Positions 53,832-63,709 of a DNA stretch of 64,000 nt are shown piece after piece; position 1 is the stretch's first letter, and each line of letters begins with the position of its first letter. Made by a program: the position numbers and the translations under genes. Origin of the DNA: Moraxellaceae bacterium (GTDB lineage Bacteria > Pseudomonadota > Gammaproteobacteria > Pseudomonadales > Moraxellaceae); NCBI GenBank assembly GCA_030680295.1, contig JAUXVU010000023.1, positions 806,001-870,000 on the forward strand, in the 5' to 3' direction. The notes below the pieces were generated by a model. That model made no database searches, had not been told where the DNA came from, and saw nothing but the letters and a program-made list of their open reading frames with translations.

Positions 53832-54902
53832 CTATCCTTCCAAAGGCAGATAAATACTAAAAACGGTTTCACCCGGCTTGGACTCACATTCAATGAGACC
53901 GTGATAAGAGTGAATAATGTCTTGTGCAATAGCCAAGCCCAGTCCGCTGCCATTAGCGCGACCACTGACCATTGGGTAAAAAATAGATGACCGTATGTCG
54001 GCTGGAATACCTGGCCCGTTATCACCAATATCAATACGCAGCACGACGCGATGACGACGTGCACCAATGGTGAATTGACGTACCGGGCGAGTGCGAAAAT
54101 ATAACGTCGGCGAAAGCTGATCTTGATTTTCCTGAAGCGCTTGCAAGGCATTGCCGCCAATATTTAAAAAGGCTTGAATCAGCTGATCTGGATCAACCTG
54201 AATATCGGGCAAGGAAGGGTCATAATCACGCGTAATGGTAACGGCATCTCCCGCCTCAGCACTAAGTAATGCCACTACTCTTTCAATACATTCATGAATA
54301 TTGGTACTAACAGGCTTAGGTAATCGACGCGAACCCAGCATTCGATCCGCCAACATTCTCAATCGATCCGCCTCACCAATAATAATGCCGGTATATTCTT
54401 GTAGTTCGGCACTGTTGAGTTCGCGCGCTAATAGTTGTGCAGCACCGCGGATACCACCTAATGGGTTTTTGATTTCGTGAGCCACACCACGTACTAATTT
54501 ACGTGTTGCCTGATGACTGGCCAACATGGCTTCTTCGCGCGCAATACGTAACAAACGATCGCGCGGCTGAACTTCAATTAATATTTGTGTTTCTGTGCTG
54601 GGCGCCTGCATTAATGACACAGAATAATCCACCACTAATTCACGTAAGCCGACACGAATATGGGCTTCACGCTTGGTAAAAGGGTGACCACTACGTACTG
54701 ACTCTTGAAACGCGTTCACACTACTGCCTTCGTCTAAATCCACCATGATTTGATTCAGGTGCAGGCCGCGCGTACGTTGCAAACTAACTGCCAACAAGCT
54801 TTCTGCCGCTGGATTGATGTACTGCAACACCAAGTCGGTGTCACATAACAACACTGCGGTGCTTAAACTTTCCAATAAGCGCTTGCTGAGCTTGCCATCC
54901 AC
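53832..54902 (-). CDS. ntrB: nitrogen sensor kinase NtrB
   Basis: Cytoplasmic histidine kinase/phosphatase for NtrC, controlled by PII proteins. 356 residues: PAS domain (~10-110), HisKA with H142 in VAHEIKNPLGG, and the ATPase boxes NALQALQ (N), DNGPGIP (G1) and GSGLGLAIAQDI (G2). No membrane segments. Upstream lie a sigma-54 type promoter and an NtrC-like site. Confidence 0.97.
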   Translation of the reverse strand: MDGKLSKRLLESLSTAVLLCDTDLVLQYINPAAESLLAVSLQRTRGLHLNQIMVDLDEGSSVNAFQESVRSGHPFTKREAHIRVGLRELVVDYSVSLMQAPSTETQILIEVQPRDRLLRIAREEAMLASHQATRKLVRGVAHEIKNPLGGIRGAAQLLARELNSAELQEYTGIIIGEADRLRMLADRMLGSRRLPKPVSTNIHECIERVVALLSAEAGDAVTITRDYDPSLPDIQVDPDQLIQAFLNIGGNALQALQENQDQLSPTLYFRTRPVRQFTIGARRHRVVLRIDIGDNGPGIPADIRSSIFYPMVSGRANGSGLGLAIAQDIIHSYHGLIECESKPGETVFSIYLPLEG

Positions 54903-54940
54903 AGCGTTTTCTCTCGTTTAATGAGGATTGCACTTAGCTT

Positions 54941-54957
54941 TGCAATAAGCGCACCAA
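54941..54957 (-). promoter_or_regulatory. sigma-54 promoter of ntrBC
   Basis: On the minus strand TTGGTGCGCTTATTGCA matches the -24/-12 pattern TTGGCACG-N4-TTGC with two mismatches and the required 10 bases between GG and GC. It lies 39 bp upstream of the ntrB start. Confidence 0.7.
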
Positions 54958-55014
54958 CTTCTATCGGCCTGCAAAGCCCTAAAATTGGACTATCATTCAT
55001 TTACCACAACATAC

Positions 55015-55031
55015 TGCACCATTTAAGTGCA
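55015..55031. promoter_or_regulatory. NtrC-like binding site upstream of ntrBC
   Basis: TGCACCATTTAAGTGCA is a TGCAC-N7-GTGCA palindrome like known NtrC sites at glnA. A half-site TGGTGCA follows at 55047-55053. It lies about 60-75 bp upstream of the sigma-54 element, within the distance NtrC needs, and also about 90 bp upstream of rimO. Confidence 0.7.
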
Positions 55032-55117
55032 AAGATGAATCTCTTTTGGTGCAAGCTCTTGTATTGCCATATTATCCGTTAGAATAGTGGCCATTATTTC
55101 CGCTAGCAGTAACCACC

Positions 55118-56446
55118 ATGTCCATATCCAATCCGAAAGTAGGGTTCGTGAGCCTCGGCTGCCCGAAAGCACTTGTTGACTCCGAGCGCATCCTGACCCA
55201 GCTTCGCACTGAAGGTTACGAAATTTCCGCCAGTTATGACGGTGCTGATTTGGTCGTCGTTAATACCTGCGGTTTCATTGACTCCGCTGTACAAGAATCA
55301 TTGGACGCTATTGGTGAAGCACTGGCCGAAAATGGCAAGGTTATTGTGACTGGCTGCTTGGGTAAAAAAGCTGACGTCATTCGTGCCGCGCACCCCAGTG
55401 TACTCAGCGTGACTGGCCCACACGCGTATGAAGAAGTCATGGGGGCAGTACACCAATTCCTGCCGCCTAAACATGATCCCTTTATTGACTTGGTTCCTGC
55501 CCAAGGCATCAAGCTGACACCAAAGCATTATGCCTATCTGAAAATCTCTGAAGGCTGCAACCATCGTTGTACATTCTGCATTATCCCTTCATTACGCGGC
55601 GACCTTGTCTCACGCCCCATTGGCTCGGTCTTAACAGAAGCAGAAAACCTAGCCAAAGCCGGCGTTAAAGAAGTTTTGGTGGTATCGCAGGACACCAGTG
55701 CCTATGGCGTTGACCTGAAATACAAATTGGATTTCTGGGGTGGCAAGCCGGTTAAGACTCGCATGCTGGAACTGTGTGAAGCCTTGGGCACCTTAGGTGT
55801 CTGGGTGCGCTTGCACTATGTTTATCCGTACCCACATGTGGACGACATCATTCCACTGATGGCTGACGGTAAAATTTTGCCCTACTTAGACATTCCGTTT
55901 CAGCATGGCAGCCCAACAGTACTAAAACGCATGAAGCGCCCAGCTCATACCGAAAACACCTTGGCGCGCATTAAGCGCTGGCGTGAAATTTGCCCTGAAC
56001 TCATTATCCGCTCGACCTTTATTGTTGGTTTTCCTGGCGAAACTGAAGAAGAGTTCCAAGAGTTATTAGATTGGCTAAAAGAAGCACAGTTAGATCGCGT
56101 GGGTTGTTTCCCTTACTCGCCAGTAGAAGGCGCTGTTGCCAATGATGTTGCGGAAGCCGTGCCAGAAGAAGTCAAACTAGAGCGCCATGAACGCTTTATG
56201 ACCTTAGCCGCTGAGATTTCAGCTGCGCGTTTGCAGCGTCGTGTTGGTCAATTTGAGCAAGTGCTGGTGGATGAAATTGACCACGAAAATGGTGTAGCGA
56301 TTGCGCGCTCCAAAGCCGATGCCCCTGAAATTGACGGCAATGTGTTCATTGAAGGCGCGGGTGCTGCCCAGTTACTACCGGGCAGTTTGGTGCAAGTAAA
56401 AATTACTGACGCAGACGACTACGATTTATTTGCTGAATTGGTTTAA
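55118..56446 (+). CDS. rimO: ribosomal protein uS12 methylthiotransferase RimO
   Basis: Radical-SAM enzyme that methylthiolates Asp89 of S12. 442 residues: N-terminal UPF0004 domain with cluster cysteines ([22 protein letters not shown]), the radical-SAM motif GCNHRCTFC, and a C-terminal TRAM domain. Divergent from ntrB; overlaps cyaY by 4 bp at the 3' end. Confidence 0.97.
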   Translation: MSISNPKVGFVSLGCPKALVDSERILTQLRTEGYEISASYDGADLVVVNTCGFIDSAVQESLDAIGEALAENGKVIVTGCLGKKADVIRAAHPSVLSVTGPHAYEEVMGAVHQFLPPKHDPFIDLVPAQGIKLTPKHYAYLKISEGCNHRCTFCIIPSLRGDLVSRPIGSVLTEAENLAKAGVKEVLVVSQDTSAYGVDLKYKLDFWGGKPVKTRMLELCEALGTLGVWVRLHYVYPYPHVDDIIPLMADGKILPYLDIPFQHGSPTVLKRMKRPAHTENTLARIKRWREICPELIIRSTFIVGFPGETEEEFQELLDWLKEAQLDRVGCFPYSPVEGAVANDVAEAVPEEVKLERHERFMTLAAEISAARLQRRVGQFEQVLVDEIDHENGVAIARSKADAPEIDGNVFIEGAGAAQLLPGSLVQVKITDADDYDLFAELV

Positions 56447-56757
56447 GCAAAAGAAAGTCCAGTGGCGCCTTGTTCGGCCAGCACACGGGCCAGCAAGGTG
56501 CCCAATGTTTCGTTAGTTGCGGTGCAACACCACTGGCTATCACGCCATGCACAGTGATAGCCTCCAGAGCGTGCAGCCACCCAAATTTCATGAGTCGCCG
56601 CCTGACGATTGATAATGACTTTGCTGCCATTGACCAAGGTTAATGTCAGCACACCGGCACTGCTTTCAATGTCGATATCGCACTCGGCGTCATCGATAAC
56701 ATCTTCAATTGACGAAAGCACACCATCAACTAAGTCATTAAACTCACGATCGTTCAT
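56443..56757 (-). CDS. cyaY: iron-sulfur frataxin-like protein CyaY
   Basis: Iron-binding protein that modulates Fe-S assembly. 104 residues: acidic helix ([15 protein letters not shown]), then beta strands with [26 protein letters not shown] in parts, matching frataxin. Divergent from lptM-lysA, as in other gammaproteobacteria. Confidence 0.93.
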   Translation of the reverse strand: MNDREFNDLVDGVLSSIEDVIDDAECDIDIESSAGVLTLTLVNGSKVIINRQAATHEIWVAARSGGYHCAWRDSQWCCTATNETLGTLLARVLAEQGATGLSFA

Positions 56758-56903
56758 AGCAGATTCCCGTTAAACTGCATTCAAAAGCGGTAAAAAATCA
56801 ACAGACCGTAGGATTGTAGGACAATATGAAATCAAATAACACAGCAATTTCACACAATCGACCCTGCCTTAAGACTAGGCGCTTTCATAGGAAGGGTCAC
56901 TCA

Positions 56904-57113
56904 ATGTTTATTTCAATGTTATTTCCCATCATTGGTTGTGCAGTAACTGGCTGTGGCTTAAAAGGCGACTTAGAACATCCGCCTCATGTGAAACCGATTC
57001 AGGAGGACGTCGCATTTATGCTGCCCCAGTCAACACCAGCTTCTGTAGAGACAAGTACTGTTAAACAGAGTATTGCTGTAAACACTAGCCAGCATCCATC
57101 GGCTGCTTACTAA
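56904..57113 (+). CDS. lptM: LPS-transport-associated lipoprotein LptM (YifL/LppL)
   Basis: A 69-residue lipoprotein. From the ATG at 56904 (GGAAGGG upstream) comes a short signal peptide and lipobox VTGC, followed by the LptM core CGLKGDLEHPP. LptM helps mature the LptD outer-membrane translocon. A longer frame to 56826 would bury the signal peptide and is rejected. Directly upstream of lysA, the conserved place. Confidence 0.85.
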   Translation: MFISMLFPIIGCAVTGCGLKGDLEHPPHVKPIQEDVAFMLPQSTPASVETSTVKQSIAVNTSQHPSAAY

Positions 57114-57191
57114 GCGCAAACTGAGTGCGTTTGCCTCTCGCCCCAAAGGCAGCTTCAGTGCATCATATGTGCTTTCGATTAGGACGGCCTT

Positions 57192-58442
57192 ATGACCACA
57201 CTGGATTCTCAAAACGGTCAGTTGCACCTAGAGCAGGTTGCACTGACCGATTTGGCTCAACGCTTTGGCACGCCATTATACGTGTACTCTCGCAGCGCTC
57301 TCGAAGCCAACTATTTAGCATTTGATCAGGCCTTCGCTGAAGTTGATCATCAAGTCTGTTTTGCCGTTAAAGCCAATTCCAATCTAGCCGTACTCAACGT
57401 CTTGGCTCGCCTTGGCGCAGGTTTTGATATTGTCTCTGGTGGCGAGCTTGAACGTGTATTAGCTGCCGGTGGCGAGCCTAGCAAAATCGTTTTCTCTGGA
57501 TTAGGTAAAACCGAAGACGAAATACGACGTGCCTTAAGCGTTGGCATTGCCTGCTTTAATGTGGAATCTGAAGCCGAATTAGTTCGTCTAAATGCTGTTG
57601 CCAAAGAACTAGACTGCAAAGCACCGTTTAGTCTGCGCGTGAACCCTGATGTAGACGCGGGCACACACCCCTATATTTCGACCGGCCTAAAAGAAAACAA
57701 GTTTGGTGTCGCTATTGAGCGCGCACCAGAGGTCTATCAAAACGCCTTGGCTTTGGGCCATCTGCAAGCGGTCGGCATTGACTGCCATATTGGCTCGCAG
57801 CTCACCAGCACCGCGCCATTTTCTGATGCACTAGATCGTGTGCTGCAGATGATTGCGCAACTTAATGATGCCGGCATTAGTCTTGATCACATTGATATCG
57901 GTGGTGGGCTCGGCGTTTGTTATAAAGATGAAACACCGCCCACACCTGCCGAATACGCCCAAGTGCTTTTGCCTAGATTAAAAGCTAGCGGACTTAAAGT
58001 GTATATGGAGCCGGGTCGGGCCATTGCCGCCAATGCGGGCGTGCTACTGACGCGTGTCGAATTTTTGAAATCCAACGGCGACAAGCACTTTGCCATTGTT
58101 GATGGCGCCATGAATGACCTGATCCGCCCATCGCTTTATCAAGCGTGGATGGATGTAGTGCCAGCGACCACTGCCGGCGAAAACATACCTGAACGCCACT
58201 ACGACATTGTCGGTGCTGTCTGCGAAACTGGCGACTTCTTAGCAAAAGATCGCCCATTACGCCTACAGGCCGGTGATTTATTAGCGGTTAAGGGTGCTGG
58301 CGCTTATGGTTTTGTGATGAGCTCAAATTACAACACGCGTCCGCGTGCCGCCGAAGTCATGGTATCGGGCGGTGAAGCGTGGCAAGTTCGTCGACGCGAA
58401 ACACTACACGACCTATTGGCGCTTGAATCACTGCTACCATAA
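57192..58442 (+). CDS. lysA: diaminopimelate decarboxylase
   Basis: Final step of lysine synthesis, PLP enzyme. 416 residues: PLP lysine in FAVKANSN, glycine-rich GGGLGV, and the active-site Cys segment VCETGDFLAK. The lptM-lysA-dapF order is that of Pseudomonas. Confidence 0.97.
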   Translation: MTTLDSQNGQLHLEQVALTDLAQRFGTPLYVYSRSALEANYLAFDQAFAEVDHQVCFAVKANSNLAVLNVLARLGAGFDIVSGGELERVLAAGGEPSKIVFSGLGKTEDEIRRALSVGIACFNVESEAELVRLNAVAKELDCKAPFSLRVNPDVDAGTHPYISTGLKENKFGVAIERAPEVYQNALALGHLQAVGIDCHIGSQLTSTAPFSDALDRVLQMIAQLNDAGISLDHIDIGGGLGVCYKDETPPTPAEYAQVLLPRLKASGLKVYMEPGRAIAANAGVLLTRVEFLKSNGDKHFAIVDGAMNDLIRPSLYQAWMDVVPATTAGENIPERHYDIVGAVCETGDFLAKDRPLRLQAGDLLAVKGAGAYGFVMSSNYNTRPRAAEVMVSGGEAWQVRRRETLHDLLALESLLP

Positions 58443-58481
58443 CGACAGAATAGGTTTATATAAAATTTAAGGAGACCCGCT

Positions 58482-59339
58482 ATGCGTCTGGAGTTCACCA
58501 AGATGCATGGTCTCGGCAATGATTTTCTGATGCTCGATTTGGTGTCGCAACGCGTCCACCTTAGCCCTGCGCTGATCCGCAAGCTAGCGGACCGTAATCG
58601 CGGCGTGGGCTTTGATCAGTTGCTTGTTGTCGAGCCGCCACAACGGCCAGATGTCGATTTTCGTTACCGCATTTATAACGCTGATGGCTCGGAAGTTTCT
58701 CAGTGCGGTAATGGCGCACGCTGCTTTGCGCGTTTTGTGCAAGATCGTCGTCTGACGCGTAAAGACTCACTGACTGTGCAAACCGCCAGCGGCATTATCA
58801 CGCTAAAAATTAATGCCGACGGGTGGGTGCGTGTAGACATGGGCAAGCCACGCTTTGCACCAGCCGAGATTCCATTTGCTGGCGACCATGAAGCGCTCAC
58901 TTATACACTCGATGTTGATGATCAGCGCGTAGAGTTTGCCACGGTCAGCATGGGCAATCCGCATGCTGTCATTCAGGTGCCAGACGTCAACAACGCACCC
59001 GTAAATAGCTTAGGCGCCACGCTAGAGTCACACCCCAGCTTTCCCGAGCGGGTCAATGTTGGCTTTATGCAGGTGCTTAATCGTGACGAGATTCGTCTGC
59101 GGGTATTCGAGCGTGGAACAGGTGAGACACAAGCTTGTGGCACTGGTGCCTGTGCCGCAGCGGTTGCCGCCATGCGCCAAGGCCTAGTTAATCGTCAGGT
59201 GCAGGTTCATCTGCCAGGTGGCACCTTGGCCATTGAGTGGGCAAATGATGAAGCGCCTGTCATTATGACCGGACCTACCCAACGCAGCTTTGATGGTCTG
59301 CTACGTTTAAATGATTTTAATGAGTCCGATCATGAGTGA
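58482..59339 (+). CDS. dapF: diaminopimelate epimerase
   Basis: Interconverts LL- and meso-diaminopimelate. 285 residues with two catalytic cysteines, in [13 protein letters not shown] and [20 protein letters not shown] precedes the ATG. It overlaps the DUF484 gene by 8 bp. Confidence 0.97.
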   Translation: MRLEFTKMHGLGNDFLMLDLVSQRVHLSPALIRKLADRNRGVGFDQLLVVEPPQRPDVDFRYRIYNADGSEVSQCGNGARCFARFVQDRRLTRKDSLTVQTASGIITLKINADGWVRVDMGKPRFAPAEIPFAGDHEALTYTLDVDDQRVEFATVSMGNPHAVIQVPDVNNAPVNSLGATLESHPSFPERVNVGFMQVLNRDEIRLRVFERGTGETQACGTGACAAAVAAMRQGLVNRQVQVHLPGGTLAIEWANDEAPVIMTGPTQRSFDGLLRLNDFNESDHE

Positions 59340-60069
59340 GAAGGTCATCACCCGCAAACCGTTGGCCACACAATCAGTTGCTGTCACCGCACGCCTAAGT
59401 GATGCTCGTGTGGCAGCTTACTTGCGTCGTCACCCACACTTTTTTGATAAACATCCAGAGCTGTTAGCACACCTACAAATTCCACATGACAGCGGCGCCA
59501 CCTCATTAATTGAGCGACAAGTACAGCAGCTCCGCAAACGCAACGAAGAATTAAACGAGCAGCTGCAAGAGCTAATCGCTGTAGCCGGGGACAACGGCGA
59601 CCTGTTTGACCGTATTCGTGGCGTCATTTTAGAGCTACTGGATGCGCAAACCGCCAATCAGTTAGGCACACGTTTGCACAACCTTCTGCAGGAACCCTTT
59701 GATTATCAGCAGATTGCACTCATTCGTTTTCATGCCAATGCCAGCAGCCCATGGCGCAGCATAGCTCGCAAAGACTTCGACACCCAGCTGCCAGGACTAT
59801 TACGCAGCCAACGTGCCCTCTCTGGCAAATGGCGACGTACTGAACTGCGTTATGTCTTTGGTGACGAAGGGCTTTCGTTGAGCTCTGCGGCTATCATCCC
59901 ACTCAAGATGAATAACCGCGCTATCGGGGTAATTGCCTTGGGCAGTACCGAAGCCAGTCATTTCCGCAGCAGCATGGACACGTTATTTATTAGTCATTTA
60001 GGTGACGTCGTGGCTCGCCTATTAACTCGCTGTGAACGTCTAAATCCTGCGGCGGGCACCAACGAATGA
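59332..60069 (+). CDS. yigA: DUF484 family protein (YigA)
   Basis: About 245 residues from the ATG at 59332. N-terminal [20 protein letters not shown] is the DUF484 signature, followed by a coiled coil ([17 protein letters not shown]) and a GAF-like C-terminal domain. Function unknown. Lies in the conserved dapF-yigA-xerC-yigB operon and overlaps xerC by 4 bp. Confidence 0.92.
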   Translation: MSEKVITRKPLATQSVAVTARLSDARVAAYLRRHPHFFDKHPELLAHLQIPHDSGATSLIERQVQQLRKRNEELNEQLQELIAVAGDNGDLFDRIRGVILELLDAQTANQLGTRLHNLLQEPFDYQQIALIRFHANASSPWRSIARKDFDTQLPGLLRSQRALSGKWRRTELRYVFGDEGLSLSSAAIIPLKMNNRAIGVIALGSTEASHFRSSMDTLFISHLGDVVARLLTRCERLNPAAGTNE

Positions 60070-60998
60070 TCGATCGTTTGCGCTTAGATCAGTTCTTGCA
60101 TGAACTGGCCAGCAAACGATTGGCTTCACCACACACGATTACCGCCTACCATCACGACATAGAGGCACTGGCACTTTTTTTAGATGAAGAAAAACAGCGA
60201 CAGTGGGCAGATCTCAATAGCGCCTTGTTAGAAGCGTGGATAGGTCAATGCCGCGAACAAGGTTTGAGCCTTCGCAGCTTGCAACGACGCCTTTCCGCCA
60301 TTCGTAAATTTTATGATTGGCTAAACGTAAAAGGCGAAGCTGGCACACACCCTAGCAAAGGTTATCAACTCAAACGCCCACGGCAAGATTTGCCATCCGT
60401 GTTAGATGTTGACCGCATCCAACAGCTGCTTGACGCCGCTGCGCCAACTGAACCCTTGCCAGCCTTATTGTGGTCACGCGACAAAGCAATATTGGAATTA
60501 TTTTATAGCTCGGGGTTGCGCTTAGCTGAACTCAGCAACCTACGCTTGGGCGATTTGGATTTGGCTGCAGGGCTGGTCACTGTGCTGGGCAAAGGGCAAA
60601 AAACTCGTGTACTACCCGTGGGTCGCATGGCCATTACCGCTATCAAACAATGGCTAACGATTCGCCCTGAATTTGTCACCGCAGAGAGCGGCAGTGCAGT
60701 TTTTTTAAGTCAACGTGGACGCGCACTGGGACCACGCAGCATTCAAACCAGACTGAGCCATCAAGCTCAACGTGTGGGATTAGACATTCACTTACATCCA
60801 CATATGTTGCGACACTCTTTTGCTTCACATTTACTCGAGTCCAGCCATGATCTGCGCGCGGTGCAGGAGCTGCTTGGCCACAGTGATATTCGCGCCACAC
60901 AAATCTACACCCATTTAGATTTCCAGCACTTAGCTAATGTCTACGACCAGGCACATCCTCGTGCTAAACAACGTCGGACCGATAAAGGTGAGGCATGA
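60066..60998 (+). CDS. xerC: tyrosine recombinase XerC
   Basis: Resolves chromosome dimers at dif with XerD. 310 residues. N-terminal SAM-like domain and catalytic domain with Arg (SGLRLAEL), Lys (GKGQKTR), HPHMLRHS, LGHSDIRATQIYTH; the nucleophile is Tyr in that last motif. Overlaps both neighbours by 4 bp. Confidence 0.97.
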   Translation: MIDRLRLDQFLHELASKRLASPHTITAYHHDIEALALFLDEEKQRQWADLNSALLEAWIGQCREQGLSLRSLQRRLSAIRKFYDWLNVKGEAGTHPSKGYQLKRPRQDLPSVLDVDRIQQLLDAAAPTEPLPALLWSRDKAILELFYSSGLRLAELSNLRLGDLDLAAGLVTVLGKGQKTRVLPVGRMAITAIKQWLTIRPEFVTAESGSAVFLSQRGRALGPRSIQTRLSHQAQRVGLDIHLHPHMLRHSFASHLLESSHDLRAVQELLGHSDIRATQIYTHLDFQHLANVYDQAHPRAKQRRTDKGEA

Positions 60999-61696
60999 GC
61001 TCAAGCATTAAATTACTAACATTTGATCTTGATAACACCTTGTGGGACGTCAATACCGTCATCATAAGCGCCGACACCAGCATGCAAGCTTGGCTGAGCT
61101 CACACTACCCACAATGGCTTGCCCTCGGCCCGCAACGACTTGGTGAGCTACGACAGCATATCTACACTGAACAAGCCAATATTCGCCATGACCTCACGGC
61201 ACTGCGTAAGGCTGTTTTGCTGCAACTACTTCAAGAGTCCGGTTATTCATATACCGATGCCTTAGCAGGCTCCAACGCCGCATTTGATGTCTTTTTTCAA
61301 GCACGCAACCAAGTCACTTTTTATGATGGTGTTTTGCCTACACTGCAGGCACTCAAAAACCACCACACACTTTATGCACTCAGCAATGGCAATGCCGACA
61401 TCAAACGAGTGGGTTTAAGCCATGTGTTTGCTCAACACTTCTCTGCCGCTTCAGTAGGCCAAGCCAAACCACACCCAGCCATGTTTGAGGCCGCCTTAGC
61501 GCATGCCGGTGTAGGCCCTGAGGCCGTGGTACATATTGGTGATCACCCAGAACAGGATGTTGCTGCTGCGCAAGCTTTGGGCATACGCAGCATTTGGATT
61601 AACTATGATGACCAGCACTGGCCATTAGCCAAACCTGCTGACGCCGTGGTACGACACTTTGAACAAATTAAGGATGTGTTAGCGCAGTGGCGCTGA
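60995..61696 (+). CDS. yigB: HAD-family hydrolase (YigB-like phosphatase)
   Basis: 233 residues with HAD motif I (FDLDNTLWD), II (ALSNGN), III (GQAKPHPAMF) and IV (HIGDHPEQDV). In E. coli yigB also follows xerC; the protein is a phosphatase acting in riboflavin synthesis. Substrate here inferred from synteny. Overlaps xerC by 4 bp. Confidence 0.9.
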   Translation: MSSSIKLLTFDLDNTLWDVNTVIISADTSMQAWLSSHYPQWLALGPQRLGELRQHIYTEQANIRHDLTALRKAVLLQLLQESGYSYTDALAGSNAAFDVFFQARNQVTFYDGVLPTLQALKNHHTLYALSNGNADIKRVGLSHVFAQHFSAASVGQAKPHPAMFEAALAHAGVGPEAVVHIGDHPEQDVAAAQALGIRSIWINYDDQHWPLAKPADAVVRHFEQIKDVLAQWR

Positions 61697-61698
61697 CA

Positions 61699-61956
61699 TT
61701 AAACCGCATCAGGATCTGGCGGCACTTCACGAATACGACCGCCGGAGGCTAAAAAGCGCTCCATCTCTTCCTCTAACTGTCGACGTAAATTTTCTTTGGC
61801 CGACGGTGACAGGCTTTCCGCCGTCATCACCTCATCTCGCGCCTTGGCAGCTACCTCTGGCGAGACAACTTCATCATCAACCTCAGGCGTAACGTCATCA
61901 TCGCTATCGTCGACGCTGTCGTCATTTTCATCATAGTCGTAATCACTTTCTGCCAT
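61699..61956 (-). CDS. acidic PA3496-like small protein
   Basis: About 85 residues. The N-terminal half is very rich in Asp and Glu (DYDYDENDDSVDDSDDD); the C-terminal half (SPSAKENLRRQLEEEMERFLASGG) resembles the Pseudomonas PA3496 family. ATG at 61956 is preferred because AGGGG lies at proper distance; the upstream ATG at 61962 would abut it. Convergent with yigB. Function unclear; an envelope-integrity link has been suggested for the family. Confidence 0.75.
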   Translation of the reverse strand: MAESDYDYDENDDSVDDSDDDVTPEVDDEVVSPEVAAKARDEVMTAESLSPSAKENLRRQLEEEMERFLASGGRIREVPPDPDAV

Positions 61957-62006
61957 GGACATTCCCCTATTAACTGCTGGCCTATGACCGCTAGATTAAG
62001 CATGAA

Positions 62007-62031
62007 AAAAGGGGCCGTAAAGGCCCCTTTT
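62007..62031. terminator. terminator after amtB
   Basis: AAAAGGGGCC and GGCCCCTTTT flank GTAAA, with T/A runs on both sides. It lies 17 bp after the amtB stop on the minus strand. Confidence 0.88.
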
Positions 62032-62047
62032 GTTATACGTGTATTAG

Positions 62048-63292
62048 TTAAACTTTGCCGCGAGTAAACTCAGGGTAAGCTTCCAATCCACATTCAGCGG
62101 TATCCACACCATTGTACTCTTCTTCTTCGCTGACACGAATGCCCATCACTGCTTTAATCACAGCCCAGACAATCAAGCTAGCCAAGAAAACCCAAGCGAA
62201 GATTGATACGATACCCAGTAACTGAGCACCTAAAGTTGCATCTTCATTGCTTAAGCAAACTGCTAACAGACCCCAAACACCGACCACACCGTGAACCGAA
62301 ATTGCACCCACTGGATCATCGATTTTTAGTTTGTCGAGCATCAGGATCGAGCCAACAACTAACACACCGCCAGCAGCACCGATCAATGTCGCTAAGCCAG
62401 GTGTTGGTGTCAGTGGTTCAGCAGTGATTGCCACCAAACCAGCCAAGGCACCGTTAAGGGCCATAGTAAGGTCAGCCTTGCCGAATAGAGCGCGAGCTAA
62501 CAGTAGTGCAGCAACTAAACCACCGGCAGCAGCCATGTTGGTGTTGACGAAAATTTGAGCCACTGCGTTAGCGTCATCAAAGTTCGACATCTTCAACTGT
62601 GAACCACCGTTGAAACCGAACCAGCCCATCCACAGGATCAATGTACCCAGAGCAGCCAAAGGCATGTTTGAACCAGGGATTGGATTGATTTGACCGTTTG
62701 CGCCGTACTTGCCTTTACGTGCACCGAGTAGTAATACACCCGCTAGTGCTGCAGCAGCACCTGCCATGTGTACAACACCTGAGCCTGCAAAGTCTAAGAA
62801 GCCAGCATCGTTCAACCAACCGCCACCCCATTTCCAGTAGCCTTGTACTGGGTAGATGAACGCGGTCATGACCACTGCGAACGCTAAGAATGCCCACAAC
62901 TTCATACGTTCAGCTACAGCACCTGACACAATCGACATGGCAGTTGCAACGAACACGACTTGGAAGAAGAAGTCTGACGATACTGAGTAGTATGGGGCAT
63001 CTTCGCCAACCATGTCTTCAGCAGCATTTTCAGCGCCAATCATGAAGCCTAAGTTAGGCAGGAAACCACCTTCGTCTCCACCGTACATGATTTGGTAACC
63101 TACCAGCATGTACATGATGCAAGAGATCGAAAACAGCGCGACGTTCTTGGTTAAGATTTCTGCTGTGTTCTTGGCACGGACTAAACCTGACTCCAACATT
63201 GTGAAGCCGGCGGCCATCCACATCACCAACACACCGCAGATCAGAAAGTAAAATGTATCAAATGCATATTGCATTTCGACGAGTTCGGTCAC
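62048..63292 (-). CDS. amtB: ammonium transporter AmtB
   Basis: Trimeric membrane channel for ammonium, 414 residues and about 11 membrane segments. The twin pore histidines are visible in GVVHMAGAAAALAG and ISVHGVVGVWG. It follows glnK by 27 bp; GlnK blocks AmtB when nitrogen is abundant. The C-terminal tail RVSEEEEYNGVD is the conserved GlnK-contact region. Confidence 0.97.
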   Translation of the reverse strand: MTELVEMQYAFDTFYFLICGVLVMWMAAGFTMLESGLVRAKNTAEILTKNVALFSISCIMYMLVGYQIMYGGDEGGFLPNLGFMIGAENAAEDMVGEDAPYYSVSSDFFFQVVFVATAMSIVSGAVAERMKLWAFLAFAVVMTAFIYPVQGYWKWGGGWLNDAGFLDFAGSGVVHMAGAAAALAGVLLLGARKGKYGANGQINPIPGSNMPLAALGTLILWMGWFGFNGGSQLKMSNFDDANAVAQIFVNTNMAAAGGLVAALLLARALFGKADLTMALNGALAGLVAITAEPLTPTPGLATLIGAAGGVLVVGSILMLDKLKIDDPVGAISVHGVVGVWGLLAVCLSNEDATLGAQLLGIVSIFAWVFLASLIVWAVIKAVMGIRVSEEEEYNGVDTAECGLEAYPEFTRGKV

Positions 63293-63319
63293 GAGTATTC
63301 TCCTGTGCGTCGCCTAAGA

Positions 63320-63670
<351 letters not shown>

Positions 63671-63677
63671 TTAGAAT

Positions 63678-63701
63678 GGTGGGCTAGAAAACTAGCCCAC
63701 C
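63678..63701. other. hairpin between porin-like gene and glnK
   Basis: GGTGGGCTAG and CTAGCCCACC flank four bases. On the minus strand it is followed by ATTCTAAGGAG without a T-run, so it looks like an mRNA processing or protective hairpin rather than a true terminator. The space is only 51 bp, and no separate glnK promoter is evident. Confidence 0.6.
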
Positions 63702-63709
63702 GCTTTAGA

